NCBI RefSeq assembly: GCF_030068475.1
Contig: NZ_JAQOSP010000031.1
Span: 1 to 39,087, forward strand
Direction of reading: 5' to 3'
DNA length: 39,087 nucleotides
From: Roseofilum acuticapitatum BLCC-M154
GTDB lineage: Bacteria > Cyanobacteriota > Cyanobacteriia > Cyanobacteriales > Desertifilaceae
A program made the position numbers and the translations under genes. Position 1 is the first letter of the stretch. The number at the start of each line of letters is the position of its first letter. This document shows, piece after piece, positions 1 to 9,879 of this stretch. The notes under the pieces were generated by a model. That model did no database searches. It had not been told where the DNA came from and saw only the letters and a program-made list of their open reading frames with translations.

Positions 1-52
1 AGAGCAAAAGTTATTTAAGCACGCCAATAGTGGCTGCTGTAGCTAACCCGAC

Positions 53-79
53 AAATGGGCAAGAGAATTGCCCATTTTT
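53..79 (+). terminator. Stem-loop with T tract, probable terminator
   Basis: A perfect 10-bp stem (53-62 with 68-77) closes a 5-base loop. The T run at 75-79 forms the end of the stem and its tail, which fits intrinsic termination of a gene entering from the left of the window. On the other strand the same hairpin lies downstream of the tRNA but lacks a long U tail. The rest of 1-206 shows no convincing gene. Confidence 0.5.
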
Positions 80-206
80 AGCCCATTGAAACCTATCCAC
101 TTTGGGGGGTGTTATGGTGAGTTTGTGTGAAATATGTGTGAGTATACCCACTCTGTTAGAGGGGGTCGCAGGTGAGAACTCTGTCATCATAAGCAATTGA
201 GATGAA

Positions 207-280
207 TCGGGATGACAGGATTTGAACCTGCGGCCCCCTCGTCCCGAACGAGGTGCGCTACCAAGCTGCGCTACATCCCG
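207..280 (-). tRNA. tRNA-Pro, anticodon CGG
   Basis: Read on the minus strand, the sequence folds as a complete cloverleaf of 74 nt. The acceptor stem CGGGATG pairs with CATCCCG, the D arm has GCGC/GCGC, the anticodon stem is CCTCG/CGAGG, and the T arm has loop TTCAAAT. The anticodon loop TTCGGGA gives anticodon CGG, which reads proline codon CCG. The discriminator base is A and CCA is not encoded, as is common in cyanobacteria. It is transcribed away from lipA. Confidence 0.95.
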
Positions 281-391
281 GAAAATTATTTAGGTCTCCT
301 TATCCTAACATGCGATCGCCCCATTGAGGTGAAAATTCCCCAATCTTGCTACCATAAACTTCAGTAACTCAACACAGGATAAGAGAGTACG

Positions 392-1261
392 GTGACGGTT
401 AAACCAGATTGGCTAAGGGTAAAAGCCCCGCAATGGCAACGAGTGGGTGAAGTGAAAACCACCCTCCGCGATTTAGGCTTAAATACAGTGTGCGAAGAAG
501 CGTCCTGTCCCAACATCGGTGAATGTTTCAGTGCCGGTACAGCGACCTTTCTAATTATGGGGCCAGCTTGCACCAGGGCTTGTCCTTATTGTGATATCGA
601 CTTTGAGAAAAAGCCCCAACCCCTTGACCCCACTGAACCGCAACGGTTAGGGGAAGCGGTGCAACGGATGGGACTTAAGCATGTGGTGATTACGGCGGTT
701 AATCGGGATGATTTATCGGATGGGGGAGCGAGTCAATTTGTCCGTTGTATTGAGGCTGTCCGCGCCTTGATGCCCCAAACAACGATAGAAGTTTTAATTC
801 CGGATCTTTGTGGCAATTGGCAGGCTCTGGAGGCGATTTTGAGCGCTTGTCCAGAAGTTCTCAACCATAATACGGAAACGGTTCCCCGGTTGTATCGGCG
901 TGTGCGTCCCCAAGGTGATTATCAGCGTTCTTTGGAGGTTTTGAGGCGATCGCGAGCCTTATCCCCCCAAATCTACACCAAATCTGGGATCATGGTCGGA
1001 TTAGGCGAAACGGATGAGGAAGTGCGCCAAGTGATGCGGGAGTTACGTGAAGTCAACTGCGATATCCTCACCATTGGTCAATACTTGCAACCGACTCCCA
1101 AACACTACCCCCTTAACCGCTTTGTCACTCCCCAAGAATTTGACGCTTGGCGGGTATTTGGAGAATCATTAGGTTTTCTGCAAGTGGTCTCTTCTCCCCT
1201 GACCCGCAGTTCCTACCATGCCGAACAAGTCCAAGACTTGATGAAGCAAGCGCCCAGATAA
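392..1261 (+). CDS. lipA: Lipoyl synthase (radical SAM)
   Basis: Inserts two sulfur atoms into protein-bound octanoyl groups to make lipoyl cofactor for 2-oxoacid dehydrogenase complexes and the glycine cleavage H protein. The product has 289 residues, close to the usual length. The auxiliary iron-sulfur cluster cysteines C34, C39 and C45 (C-x4-C-x5-C) and the radical SAM cysteines C60, C64 and C67 (C-x3-C-x2-C) are present. The start is GTG; an in-frame ATG near it is lacking, and the polar N-terminus matches the family. It stands alone, divergent from the tRNA. Cyanobacteria often carry two lipA copies, so this need not be the only one. Identification is secure. Confidence 0.95.
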   Translation: MTVKPDWLRVKAPQWQRVGEVKTTLRDLGLNTVCEEASCPNIGECFSAGTATFLIMGPACTRACPYCDIDFEKKPQPLDPTEPQRLGEAVQRMGLKHVVITAVNRDDLSDGGASQFVRCIEAVRALMPQTTIEVLIPDLCGNWQALEAILSACPEVLNHNTETVPRLYRRVRPQGDYQRSLEVLRRSRALSPQIYTKSGIMVGLGETDEEVRQVMRELREVNCDILTIGQYLQPTPKHYPLNRFVTPQEFDAWRVFGESLGFLQVVSSPLTRSSYHAEQVQDLMKQAPR

Positions 1262-1307
1262 GCTTAACTCTTTCTGAGTTGAGAGGGCATCGGGTCGGGC
1301 AGAAAAC

Positions 1308-1337
1308 TTGATTATTTACCCACAGAAGCGTTATAAT
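1308..1337 (+). promoter_or_regulatory. Sigma-70-type promoter of the small basic protein gene
   Basis: TTGATT at 1308-1313 and a perfect TATAAT at 1332-1337 are separated by 18 bases, 40 bases ahead of the ATG at 1377. Inferred from sequence only. Confidence 0.55.
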
Positions 1338-1376
1338 ATCTCTTCTGTGCCATAAGTGATTTCCAATGAGGTGAAC

Positions 1377-1562
1377 ATGGCGAAACGCCGTAATCCGAAA
1401 AAAGAAAAGGCTCAAAGAAACCTAGCATACGCTCGTAAGTTTCGTAAACGGACTCATCGAGGTTATACCAGTAGACGTTCTCCGATGGATAGTCTCCAAA
1501 ATGAGAAAGAGGAGAAAGAGAAGGAGGAAAATGAGGTTGATTCCAGCTCTAATGGGGACTAA
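1377..1562 (+). CDS. Small charge-segregated protein, function unknown
   Basis: The 61-residue product starts MAKRRNPKKEK. Its first half is very rich in Lys and Arg (pattern KRRNPKKEK, RKFRKRTHRG), while the second half is a run of Glu/Lys/Asp ending DSSSNGD. This looks like a ribosome- or nucleic-acid-associated small protein, but I do not recognise a named family. I chose ATG 1377 over an in-frame ATG at 1356 because AGGTG sits just before it at a normal ribosome-binding distance and a good promoter lies upstream. It has its own promoter and is followed by convergent argH. Confidence 0.7.
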   Translation: MAKRRNPKKEKAQRNLAYARKFRKRTHRGYTSRRSPMDSLQNEKEEKEKEENEVDSSSNGD

Positions 1563-1643
1563 TTCTAGATAACTCCAGTTAATTAGCCCCATTTGAAATT
1601 AGAAGAGCCGCCCTAAAGTTTGTGGGGGGGTTTCCAAGCCACC

Positions 1644-3035
1644 TTAAGTATCAGTATTTAAACGAGACCGAGCCGTGTCTAAGGCTTGTTTAACCTGTTC
1701 AAATCCTGTACCCCCATAGCTATTGCGGGCGGCTACAACTTGGCGAGGGGCGATCGCCTCATAAATATCCGCTTCAAAGGCTTCATGTAAGGCTTTCCAT
1801 TCTTCTAAAGTCAAGTCTTTCAGCAGTTTTCCAGCCGCTAGACTGGTTTTCACCACTTTCCCCACTAAATTATAGGCTTCTCGGAAGGGAACTCCCTTAG
1901 CTGCCAGATAATCCGCTACATCAGTGGCATTGGAGAAGTCAGACTCAACGGCTTCCTGGAGACGGGAAGGACGAAATTCTAAGCCTTCTGCCATTAAGAC
2001 GGTCATCGCTTCTAGGCAACCTTGTACGGTTTTGACGGTATCAAAGATGGCTTCTTTATCGTCTTGCAGGTCTTTGTTATAGGCGAGGGGCAAGCCTTTC
2101 ATCAATACTAACAAGCCTTGCAAATGGCCAAAGACTCTACCCGTTTTACCCCGTACCAGTTCGGGCACATCGGGGTTTTTCTTTTGGGGCATAATGCTCG
2201 AACCCGTGGCACAGCTATCTTTGAGGGTGATAAAGCGGAATTCTTCGGAAGACCAGAGGATCACTTCTTCGGCTAATCGGGATAAATGCACCATAATTAG
2301 GCTGGCACTACAGGCAAATTCGATGGCAAAATCGCGATCGCTCACTCCATCCAAGCTATTGTTATAGACGCGCTCAAAGCCCAATAATTTAGCGCTATAG
2401 TGGCGATCGATGGGAAATGTGGTTCCCGCCAAAGCACCTGAACCGAGGGGGGACATATTCACCCGTTTCGCCACATCCGTTAACCGTTCCCAGTCCCGTT
2501 GGCTCATTTCCACATAAGCCAACAAATGGTGAGCTAAACTCAGGGGTTGGGCCCGTTGCAGATGAGTATAACCGGGAATCAGAGTTTCAACATTCTGCTC
2601 GGCCAACTCAATCAACACGCGCTGGAATTCCCGCAGTTGAGTCTTAATTTTACCAATTTGATCTCGTAAATAGAGGCGCGTATCCGTTCCCACTTGGTCA
2701 TTTCGGCTGCGAGCAGTATGCAGTTTTTTACCCACATCGCCCGTAATTTCAGTAAGCCGACGCTCCACGGCAAAATGGACATCTTCTGCATCAACCGTGG
2801 GTTGAAAGTCTCCCCGTTGATACTCCTCTAGAACCTGTTTTAAGCCTTGAACCAGTTGCTCCCCTTCCGAAGCGGAAATAATGCCCGTGTGGGCTAACAT
2901 TTGGGCATGGGCGATGGAACCGGCGATATCATATTCAATTAATTCAATATCAAATCCGATACTCGCATTAAAACGGGCGATCGCCGGATGTAAAGCACTC
3001 TCAAAGCGATCGCTCCAGGTTTTTTTCTCAGTCAT
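1644..3035 (-). CDS. argH: Argininosuccinate lyase
   Basis: Cleaves argininosuccinate to arginine and fumarate, the last step of arginine synthesis, in the cytoplasm. The product is 463 residues, the normal length for the fumarase/aspartase superfamily. The superfamily signature loop [12 protein letters not shown], which carries the catalytic serine, lies near residues 279-290. The N-terminal region [19 protein letters not shown] and the [12 protein letters not shown] motif are also typical ArgH. Downstream is convergent with the small basic gene; upstream, 25 bases away, is a 66-residue membrane protein in the same direction. No frameshift or truncation is visible. Confidence 0.96.
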   Translation of the reverse strand: MTEKKTWSDRFESALHPAIARFNASIGFDIELIEYDIAGSIAHAQMLAHTGIISASEGEQLVQGLKQVLEEYQRGDFQPTVDAEDVHFAVERRLTEITGDVGKKLHTARSRNDQVGTDTRLYLRDQIGKIKTQLREFQRVLIELAEQNVETLIPGYTHLQRAQPLSLAHHLLAYVEMSQRDWERLTDVAKRVNMSPLGSGALAGTTFPIDRHYSAKLLGFERVYNNSLDGVSDRDFAIEFACSASLIMVHLSRLAEEVILWSSEEFRFITLKDSCATGSSIMPQKKNPDVPELVRGKTGRVFGHLQGLLVLMKGLPLAYNKDLQDDKEAIFDTVKTVQGCLEAMTVLMAEGLEFRPSRLQEAVESDFSNATDVADYLAAKGVPFREAYNLVGKVVKTSLAAGKLLKDLTLEEWKALHEAFEADIYEAIAPRQVVAARNSYGGTGFEQVKQALDTARSRLNTDT

Positions 3036-3060
3036 AGTCCTGTTTACTCCTTAACTCAAG

Positions 3061-3261
3061 CTAACCACCATAGGTGGTAATCTTGCGAATAATGTAGCCT
3101 AAAATAATCCCTAAAATAAATGCCCAAACCTGGCCACTTTCCACGAAATTCGCAAAAGCAGTCTTCACATTAGCCACCAGATCCGCATTGGTCTGTTGGG
3201 CTAAAATAACGCTTAGGCAACCACCAATACCATACAAGCTAAACTTAGAAACTACGGGCAT
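3061..3261 (-). CDS. Small membrane or secreted protein, unknown
   Basis: The product has 66 residues. Residues about 8-20 are hydrophobic, followed by AQQTNAD, which could be a signal-peptide cleavage region or a first membrane segment. A clear C-terminal membrane helix (WAFILGIILGYIIRK) follows, then a short basic tail. On the minus strand GAGGATGG precedes the ATG, a good ribosome-binding site. It lies between argH (25 bases downstream) and the phosphatase gene (26 bases upstream), all in one direction, so the three may be cotranscribed. I do not recognise a family. Confidence 0.6.
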   Translation of the reverse strand: MPVVSKFSLYGIGGCLSVILAQQTNADLVANVKTAFANFVESGQVWAFILGIILGYIIRKITTYGG

Positions 3262-3287
3262 AATTTACCATCCTCAAAAACCATCGC

Positions 3288-4733
3288 TCAATTTCCATGG
3301 GGGTCAACCTGCATAACGACAAGAGTCATATCATCCCGATGGTCATTACCCGACCCCATAAACCCATTCACCCGCTCAAACAGGTAATCTAAAATCCCTT
3401 GGGGATTGGGGTAATGCTGACAAGCCCATTGAAAAGCTTCAATAAGATTATCTTCATCAAAGCGATCGCCCTTACGATTCGATGCATCTGTAAACCCATC
3501 TGTATAGTAAATAATAATGTCCCCTGGACACAGTTTAGACTGGGCATCTTCATATTCTGAGTTCAAATCCAAACCGATCAGCATTCCCATCGTATCTAAA
3601 CGCTGAATCGACTGATTCGAGGCTTGCCATAACAGAGGCGGATTATGGGCCGCATTACTATAAGATAACACCTGATTCAAGGGATCGTACTCAGAATAAA
3701 ACAGGGTCACAAACCGGCTCGCTTGCTCTAAATCTTGGTACATCGCATGATTCAGATGTTTCAGGATTCGGGCGGGGGAATGGCCATTCAATACCTCTGC
3801 TCGCAGCATTCCCCGTAACATAGTCATAATCAAACCGGCTGGCACTCCCTTTCCCATCACATCTCCTACGGTAATACACCAGCGTCCTAAAGGAGTCACT
3901 TGAGCATCAGAGTCTTTTAACCCTTCTGGCGAATGAATCGGAATAAAATCATAGTAATCTCCCCCTACTCGGTTCGCTGTTTGACAGCGAGCAGCTAGTT
4001 TTATGCCTTCGATTTGGGGATAGGTATGGGGTAAGAGTTGATTCTGAATTTCTGCTCCTATTTCTAATTCGCGATCGAGTCTTTCTTTTTTCCGCAGTTC
4101 TACTGAGAGTTCATCATTCTCAATCGCTACCGCCGTTTGATCCGCAATTAAACGTAGGAGTTTTTCGCGAGTTTCTGTCCAGGTATACTCTGGATTACGA
4201 CTAAATACATACAATCTTGCCCGTTCCGTTTTCCTCACAATTACGGCTGTGCCAAATAGTTGGGTCTGGCAACCGAGATAATGACCTATTTCCCGGTCGA
4301 GCAAAACGGTCATTTCTTCCATGTTCACCCCTTCTGCTTGCCGATTTCTGAGTTGACGGTTGACTGTTTCTAGGGCTTGGCGAATATCTTGGCATTGGTG
4401 GGAGTCATGGCAATGCATTTGTTCGAGTTTGAGTTGCCCGTTGGCTTGAAATAAGACTAGAGCGCCTCCATCGCCATCGGTTACCCGTGCTGCCATGAGG
4501 GGGATTAATTCTAGAAATTGATTGAGGTTGTTAAAACTTCGCAGGGCAAATCCCAAAGACATTAACAAATCTTGGATTTTATTTTGCTCTCGGCGCAAAC
4601 GAGCGACTAATTCTTTGAGAGCATGGACTGGGGTTTGCTCCTCGCTCGCGGTTTTAGGGGAATTGATAGGCAATGGGGGAGTGGGATTGCCGCTAGGTTG
4701 GGGGGAGGGTTGGGGAATTGGCACAGCGCTCAT
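3288..4733 (-). CDS. GAF-domain PP2C-type (SpoIIE/RsbU) serine phosphatase
   Basis: A cytoplasmic regulatory phosphatase that typically dephosphorylates an anti-sigma-factor antagonist (STAS protein) in a partner-switching circuit. The 481-residue product begins with a Pro/Ser-rich low-complexity stretch (1-30), then a short coiled coil (about 38-58), a GAF-like sensory domain (about 65-215), a linking coiled coil (about 215-250), and the PP2C phosphatase domain (about 250-475). Metal-binding motifs are visible: GDYYDF near 259, GDVMGKG, YYTDGFTDA and a terminal DDMTLVV. No anti-sigma or STAS partner gene lies beside it. A 70-bp copy of the part of this gene at 3401-3470 recurs at 11801-11870. 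The family call is firm; the partner is unknown. Confidence 0.88.
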   Translation of the reverse strand: MSAVPIPQPSPQPSGNPTPPLPINSPKTASEEQTPVHALKELVARLRREQNKIQDLLMSLGFALRSFNNLNQFLELIPLMAARVTDGDGGALVLFQANGQLKLEQMHCHDSHQCQDIRQALETVNRQLRNRQAEGVNMEEMTVLLDREIGHYLGCQTQLFGTAVIVRKTERARLYVFSRNPEYTWTETREKLLRLIADQTAVAIENDELSVELRKKERLDRELEIGAEIQNQLLPHTYPQIEGIKLAARCQTANRVGGDYYDFIPIHSPEGLKDSDAQVTPLGRWCITVGDVMGKGVPAGLIMTMLRGMLRAEVLNGHSPARILKHLNHAMYQDLEQASRFVTLFYSEYDPLNQVLSYSNAAHNPPLLWQASNQSIQRLDTMGMLIGLDLNSEYEDAQSKLCPGDIIIYYTDGFTDASNRKGDRFDEDNLIEAFQWACQHYPNPQGILDYLFERVNGFMGSGNDHRDDMTLVVMQVDPHGN

Positions 4734-5028
4734 TTACTCAGGGGGTAAGAGTTTAGACTCAGTAGGGATACTCTCTACATTTAAGAGGGGCTTCAGACCA
4801 TCAGCATACTCTATCTCATCAGCTTGAGTCTGAGGGATTCTCTTTGCTCTTCATCTATGAGAGTCAATTGAGATCCTTGAGGCAATGGCAATCTCTTGAA
4901 TGAGTCCATAGTAGTACACAGAAAAGTGGTTCATTTGTCAAGTCCTAGATAGATAAAATACAAACTTCAGACATTCAAAAATCCCAAAGCTATGATGGGA
5001 AAAGCTTGACTCCCCAGCCGACTTTATC
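4734..5028. other. Divergent intergenic region, phosphatase / haemagglutinin gene
   Basis: These 295 bases hold no convincing gene. They must carry the promoters of both divergent genes. For the right-hand gene TTGTCA at 4935-4940 and TACAAA at 4959-4964 (18-base spacing) are possible -35 and -10 boxes, but the -10 is weak. No ribosome-binding site is evident before the ATG at 5029. Confidence 0.4.
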
Positions 5029-8000
5029 ATGTGGAAATCCATTACTTCTCTGTGTGTCCTTCTCTCCTGTGCATTACCCACTTATGCTCAAACCTCCATT
5101 ACCCCAGCCCCAGACGCAACCGGAACCCAAGTTACTCCTATAGGCAATCAATATAACATCACTGGCGGAACTCAAGCCGGTTCCAATCTTTTCCACAGCT
5201 TTCAACAACTGGGCTTAAACCCTGGAGAAATCGCAAACTTCATCGCCCAACCCCACATTCAAAACATTCTCGGTCGGGTGGTGGGAGGTGAAGCGTCCCT
5301 CATCAACGGACTCATTCAAGTCGCTGGAGGTAATGCCAACCTCTATCTCATGAACCCTGCGGGCATCATTTTCGGCCCCAACGCCCAGCTCAACGTCCCC
5401 GCAGACTTCACTGCCACCACAGCAACGGCGATCGGATTTGGTAATAACACCTGGTTTAATGCTCAAGGAGAGAATAATTACGCCAACTTAATCGGTATAC
5501 CCAGTGAATTCCAATTTCCCTACCATAATCCCGGCACAATCATCAACGAAGGCAACTTAACCGTTAATCCCCAACAGCACCTCACCCTCCTAGGCGGAAC
5601 CACCATTAACCTGGGAACCCTAGAAGCACCTGGAGGAAAAATCACCATTGCCGCCATTCCCGGCGAGCAAGTCGTCCGCATTTCCCAAGAAGGACATCTT
5701 TTAACCCTCGACTTACCCCTATCCGAAACACCCACAACCTCAGAAACCCCCATTCAACCCCCCTCCTTACCCCAACTGATTACCGGCGGTTTCCTCAGTC
5801 ATGCCAACCAAATGACCGTCAATTCACAGGGACAAGTGGAATTAACCGGCAGTGGCATCACCCTACCCCCATCCAGTGGACTCAATATCACATCAGGCAG
5901 CCTCGATGTATCGGGAAATCAAGGGGGAGAAATGCAGATTTTAGGACAACAAATAGGAGTCATTGATGCCAACATCAACGCCTCTGGCATCAATGGCGGT
6001 GGTGAAATTTTTGTCGGCGGAGACATACAAGGACAAGGCATTTTACCCAACGCCTCCCGCACCTTTATCAGCCCCAATTCCCAAATTTCCGCCGACGCTT
6101 TAGAAGCCGGAGATGGGGGACAAATCATCATTTTTGCCGAAGAAACCGCCAGAATCTATGGAACCCTAAGCGCCAGAGGTGGGCAACATTCCGGCAACGG
6201 AGGCTTCATCGAAACCAGTGGCTTACAGTCCTTAGACATCACCCAAACCCCCGATACTTCCGCCCCCTTTGGGGAGGGAGGCACATGGTTAATCGATCCC
6301 TACAATGTGGATATTGTTGCCGGAAATGGCAATACTAATATTAACACCAGTAATCCCTTTTCACCCACAGGAGATACCGCCAAATTAGGCATTGACTTAC
6401 TTAGAAATGCCTTAAAAAACAGCTCAAATGTTGAAATTACCACAGGAACTGGAGGCACTCAACAGGGTGATATCACCTTATCCACTGACTTAGATTTTAA
6501 TGACATTGGCAATAGTTCCTTAACCTTAAATGCAGAAGGTGGAATATTTATCAATCGGCCAATTTTTGACAGTAATCTCACTACTCCAGACTCCCTAAAC
6601 TTAACCTTACAAGCCCAAAGTCGATCCGTCACCATCAATGCGCCCATTTCCACGCAAGGCGGTGATATTAACATGACAGGAGAAAGTGACGGTAATGGTA
6701 TTAGTCTAACTGCACCTCTCAACTCTGGGGGTGGAGCAATTAATCTCACAGGAACTAGCGTAGGATTGGGAATGGTAAATGGAGTCAACATTGAAGGGGG
6801 TATTGACTCTGGAGGAGGAGACATTAACATTGAGGCAGCTACAGGGGGTTCCGTTGCCTTAAATGTTCAAGCTCCCATTAGTGCTGGCACGGGTAACATC
6901 AGCCTTATTTCTGATTTGCCCTTTATTAACAATATAATTTCCGGAACGGGTGATTTACTGATCCGTCCTCAAAATCAAAATGCCAATATTTTTCTCGGCC
7001 CAGATATTCCCGGACAATTCAGCTTGAGTGAAGTAGAACTCACCCAACAAATTGATATTTCAGGAACCGTCACTCTTGAAAATACAGGCACGATTAGCAT
7101 TGCAGCCTTAAATCTCAACAATAGCAGCAATCCTGCTCCTGCTCGAAAATATACGCTTGTTCTCAAAGGAGAAACTCTAGAGTTTTTCAACACCTTAACC
7201 TTAAGCCCCAATCAAACCGGACACTTTATTGCTACTGGAAATATCTTAGATAGCTCACCAGTTAATTCAGCTATATTTGATGGTAACATTCTTTTAGATG
7301 CTCATACCATTGGCACAGCAGCCGATTCTCTGTATATTAAAGGAAGTCAATTGGCTGCTATTACTCGTTCTGGCAATCTCTTTCTCGACACCGGCGATAT
7401 CTTAATTAACCCTCCTCAAAATACCGTGAGTACCGTTTCAGGAATTACTGGAATTCAAAGTGCTGGTCAACTCAATATTCAAGGTAGCCAACTCCTCAAT
7501 TTAGACGATAATTTAACCTCTAATGGAGCCATGACCCTGGCTCCCCCCTTGAATTTAGTGGATGATATCACCTTAAACAGTAACGGCGGATTCATCAACT
7601 TAGACAATACCATCAATGGCAATCAAACCTTAATCCTCAACTCAGGAGGCGCAACCTTTACCAGTCCTGTTGGCAACACAACCCCCTTAAATTCTTTAAC
7701 CGTTACCGGAGCCACTCAACTGAATGCAAACATTACCACCACAGACACCCAAACCTATAATAATGCCGTTCAATTAAACGATAATCTCACCCTCAACAGC
7801 ACCAATAACATTACCTTTGGGCAAACCCTGGATGGCGCTCAAGATTTAACCCTTAATAGTGATAGTATTACCTTTTCCGACGCGGTGGGGAGTATTGACC
7901 CCTTAAATCGTTTAACCGTTAATGGAAATACAAGACTCAATAGCAATGTTACCACTACAACAGATCAAACCTATACGGGTTCAGTGCAATTGGATAACTC

Positions 8001-9879
8001 AGTTATTTTAGAGAGTGGTAACGGTAACATCAGCTTTGTCAATACAGTAGATGGCGCTCACACCTTAACCGTTAATAGTGATAATATTACCTTTGCGGAT
8101 GCAGTCGGGAGTATTGACCCCTTAAATCAATTAACCGTTAATGGAACCACAGCCCTAAATGGCGATATTACCACAACCGGAGCGCAAACCTATAATGGAT
8201 TCGTGCAACTGAATAACTCCGTTACTTTAGACAGTGGTGGCGCTAATATAGCTTTTCCTAATCCCATTTCAGGAACCGAAGATTTAACCGTCAATGCAGG
8301 AGAAATTATATTTTCTGACGCGGTGGGAACTCCTAACCCATTAACCGGTTTAACCCTGAATGGCAATACCACCTTGAATGGTAATGTCATCACAACCGGA
8401 GCGCAAACCTATAATGGGTCGGTGCAAGTCAATGACAATGTAATCTTAGAAAGTGGCAATGGGGATATTACCTTTGGGCAAACCCTGGATGGAACGCAAG
8501 ATTTCAAGGTAGATGCAGGCACAGGAAATATTACCTTTAATGGCAAAGTTGGCAGCACAAATCCCTTAGCTAATTTCACCATTGATAGTACAGGATTGAC
8601 TCAGATTAATGATACCGTCAATGCTGGTCAAATCAGAACCAATGCAGGGGGAACGACTGAAATTAATGCAGATATCACTACGACAGGAGAGCAGAGCTAT
8701 AATGATGCAGTAATTTTAGGTAGTAGCGTTACCTTCAGCACCGAGAATAGTAACCTGACTTTTGATAATACGGTTGATGGGGCAACAGCAGGGGGAGAAA
8801 ACTTAACGGTACAAACCGGTACAGGAGACCTACAATTCTTTGGTGCAGTGGGTAATTCTGTTCCCCTTGGCGATATTACTTTGGTTGCCGATGACATGAG
8901 TTTTGAGGGTTCCCTGGCTGGTACTGGAAATCTAACCATAGAACCGTTCACTAATAGCCAAAATATTCGACTGGGAGGAACAGATAATAATGACTCCAAT
9001 ACTTTAGAAATCAGCAGTGAAGATATTCAAAACTGGCAAAATGGGTTTCAGTCGATTACTGTGGGACGCAATACCTTATCTGGCGCAATTGTTACTGAGG
9101 GGAATTTAACGTTTCAAGACCCGATTACAATGCAAACGGGAGCGAGTGTAACGGTAAATGGCTCACTGACAGGAGTGGATAATGCTTCGATTGGTTTAGA
9201 GGGTTCTCAAATCAACTTAAATGCTGATATTACTACAGCGAATCATGATATTAATCTCAATGGTGTAATTGCTCTGGGTGCAGATGCAATTTTGAGTACG
9301 GGAGCTGGAGAGGGTAATCTCAATATTGCCGGGTCAATTGATGGTAATTTTGGATTAACTTTAGAATCGGGTACGGGAGAGATTAGCCTGAATGGTAATC
9401 TGGGGGAAACTAATCCCTTAAATCGTTTAAATATTCAAGGGCAGGTTACCACCGGGGGCAATGGGTTATCCATTACGACCATTAATGACGTGACTACGGG
9501 AGATATTAGTACCAGTGGTCAGCCTCTGAGTTTAACCAGTAACCAAGGCAATATTCAAACGGGAGATTTGGATACATCAGCCACGGGAAGCGGTGGCAGT
9601 CTCACTCTAACCAGTCCCACGGGTAGCATCACTACGGGAAATCTCACTTCTGCGGGAGATACAGCCGGAGGTGATATTAATGTCCAAGCGCAAGTTTCAA
9701 TTACGACCGGTGATATTGACTCCAGCGCCACTACAGGAGATGGAGGTTCTGTATTTCTTGACCCCATTGGCAATGTGCAAGTGGGTTTTATTAATGCTCA
9801 GGGGGGAACTGAAGGCACGGGGGCAATGTGTTTGCTGAGTCTACGGGGGGATTTTTCCAGGCTAGGGGAACGTTTATAG
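5029..9879 (+). CDS. Filamentous haemagglutinin-type secreted beta-helix protein, N-terminal part of a frameshifted CHAT protein
   Basis: Residues 1-20 form a signal peptide ending TYAQ. Residues about 25-150 are the TPS/haemagg_act secretion domain, with NPAGIIFG at about 110-117. The remainder is a long right-handed beta-helix of degenerate G/N/T/D-rich repeats, including four copies of a 72-73-residue unit in 7750-8500. Proteins of this type are exported by an outer-membrane TpsB partner; none is encoded nearby. The frame ends at 9879 after out-of-frame residues (about [17 protein letters not shown]). The continuation [16 protein letters not shown] is in the -1 frame beyond the G5 run at 9819-9823. 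Repairing one base would give a single protein of about 2250 residues ending in CHAT. The break may be a mutation, a sequence error or a slippage site. Confidence 0.88.
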   Translation: MWKSITSLCVLLSCALPTYAQTSITPAPDATGTQVTPIGNQYNITGGTQAGSNLFHSFQQLGLNPGEIANFIAQPHIQNILGRVVGGEASLINGLIQVAGGNANLYLMNPAGIIFGPNAQLNVPADFTATTATAIGFGNNTWFNAQGENNYANLIGIPSEFQFPYHNPGTIINEGNLTVNPQQHLTLLGGTTINLGTLEAPGGKITIAAIPGEQVVRISQEGHLLTLDLPLSETPTTSETPIQPPSLPQLITGGFLSHANQMTVNSQGQVELTGSGITLPPSSGLNITSGSLDVSGNQGGEMQILGQQIGVIDANINASGINGGGEIFVGGDIQGQGILPNASRTFISPNSQISADALEAGDGGQIIIFAEETARIYGTLSARGGQHSGNGGFIETSGLQSLDITQTPDTSAPFGEGGTWLIDPYNVDIVAGNGNTNINTSNPFSPTGDTAKLGIDLLRNALKNSSNVEITTGTGGTQQGDITLSTDLDFNDIGNSSLTLNAEGGIFINRPIFDSNLTTPDSLNLTLQAQSRSVTINAPISTQGGDINMTGESDGNGISLTAPLNSGGGAINLTGTSVGLGMVNGVNIEGGIDSGGGDINIEAATGGSVALNVQAPISAGTGNISLISDLPFINNIISGTGDLLIRPQNQNANIFLGPDIPGQFSLSEVELTQQIDISGTVTLENTGTISIAALNLNNSSNPAPARKYTLVLKGETLEFFNTLTLSPNQTGHFIATGNILDSSPVNSAIFDGNILLDAHTIGTAADSLYIKGSQLAAITRSGNLFLDTGDILINPPQNTVSTVSGITGIQSAGQLNIQGSQLLNLDDNLTSNGAMTLAPPLNLVDDITLNSNGGFINLDNTINGNQTLILNSGGATFTSPVGNTTPLNSLTVTGATQLNANITTTDTQTYNNAVQLNDNLTLNSTNNITFGQTLDGAQDLTLNSDSITFSDAVGSIDPLNRLTVNGNTRLNSNVTTTTDQTYTGSVQLDNSVILESGNGNISFVNTVDGAHTLTVNSDNITFADAVGSIDPLNQLTVNGTTALNGDITTTGAQTYNGFVQLNNSVTLDSGGANIAFPNPISGTEDLTVNAGEIIFSDAVGTPNPLTGLTLNGNTTLNGNVITTGAQTYNGSVQVNDNVILESGNGDITFGQTLDGTQDFKVDAGTGNITFNGKVGSTNPLANFTIDSTGLTQINDTVNAGQIRTNAGGTTEINADITTTGEQSYNDAVILGSSVTFSTENSNLTFDNTVDGATAGGENLTVQTGTGDLQFFGAVGNSVPLGDITLVADDMSFEGSLAGTGNLTIEPFTNSQNIRLGGTDNNDSNTLEISSEDIQNWQNGFQSITVGRNTLSGAIVTEGNLTFQDPITMQTGASVTVNGSLTGVDNASIGLEGSQINLNADITTANHDINLNGVIALGADAILSTGAGEGNLNIAGSIDGNFGLTLESGTGEISLNGNLGETNPLNRLNIQGQVTTGGNGLSITTINDVTTGDISTSGQPLSLTSNQGNIQTGDLDTSATGSGGSLTLTSPTGSITTGNLTSAGDTAGGDINVQAQVSITTGDIDSSATTGDGGSVFLDPIGNVQVGFINAQGGTEGTGAMCLLSLRGDFSRLGERL
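7753..8622 (+). repeat. Tandem beta-helix coding repeats, 216-219 bp
   Basis: The motif encoding QTYN/QTYT begins at 7753, 7969, 8188 and 8407, giving periods of 216, 219 and 219 bases, with a diverged fifth copy about 288 bases later. Each unit encodes the pattern QTYNxxVQLNxxVxLxS, then xDLTVNxxxITFxDAVGxxxPLxxLTVNG. Consistent with internal duplication of beta-helix coils. Confidence 0.75.

Noticed and set aside
11-196. 61-codon minus-strand frame at the window start
   Set aside because: It runs through the terminator hairpin and has no recognisable protein features.
7753-8622. CRISPR-like array
   Set aside because: The repeats are long, in-frame and coding, with no short identical repeats and unique spacers; no cas genes occur in the window.
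9819-9830. Programmed -1 frameshift site in the haemagglutinin-CHAT gene
   Set aside because: The heptamer around the G5 run allows perfect re-pairing only in the P site, and no strong downstream pseudoknot was identified; mutation or sequence error is more likely. Kept only as one alternative.
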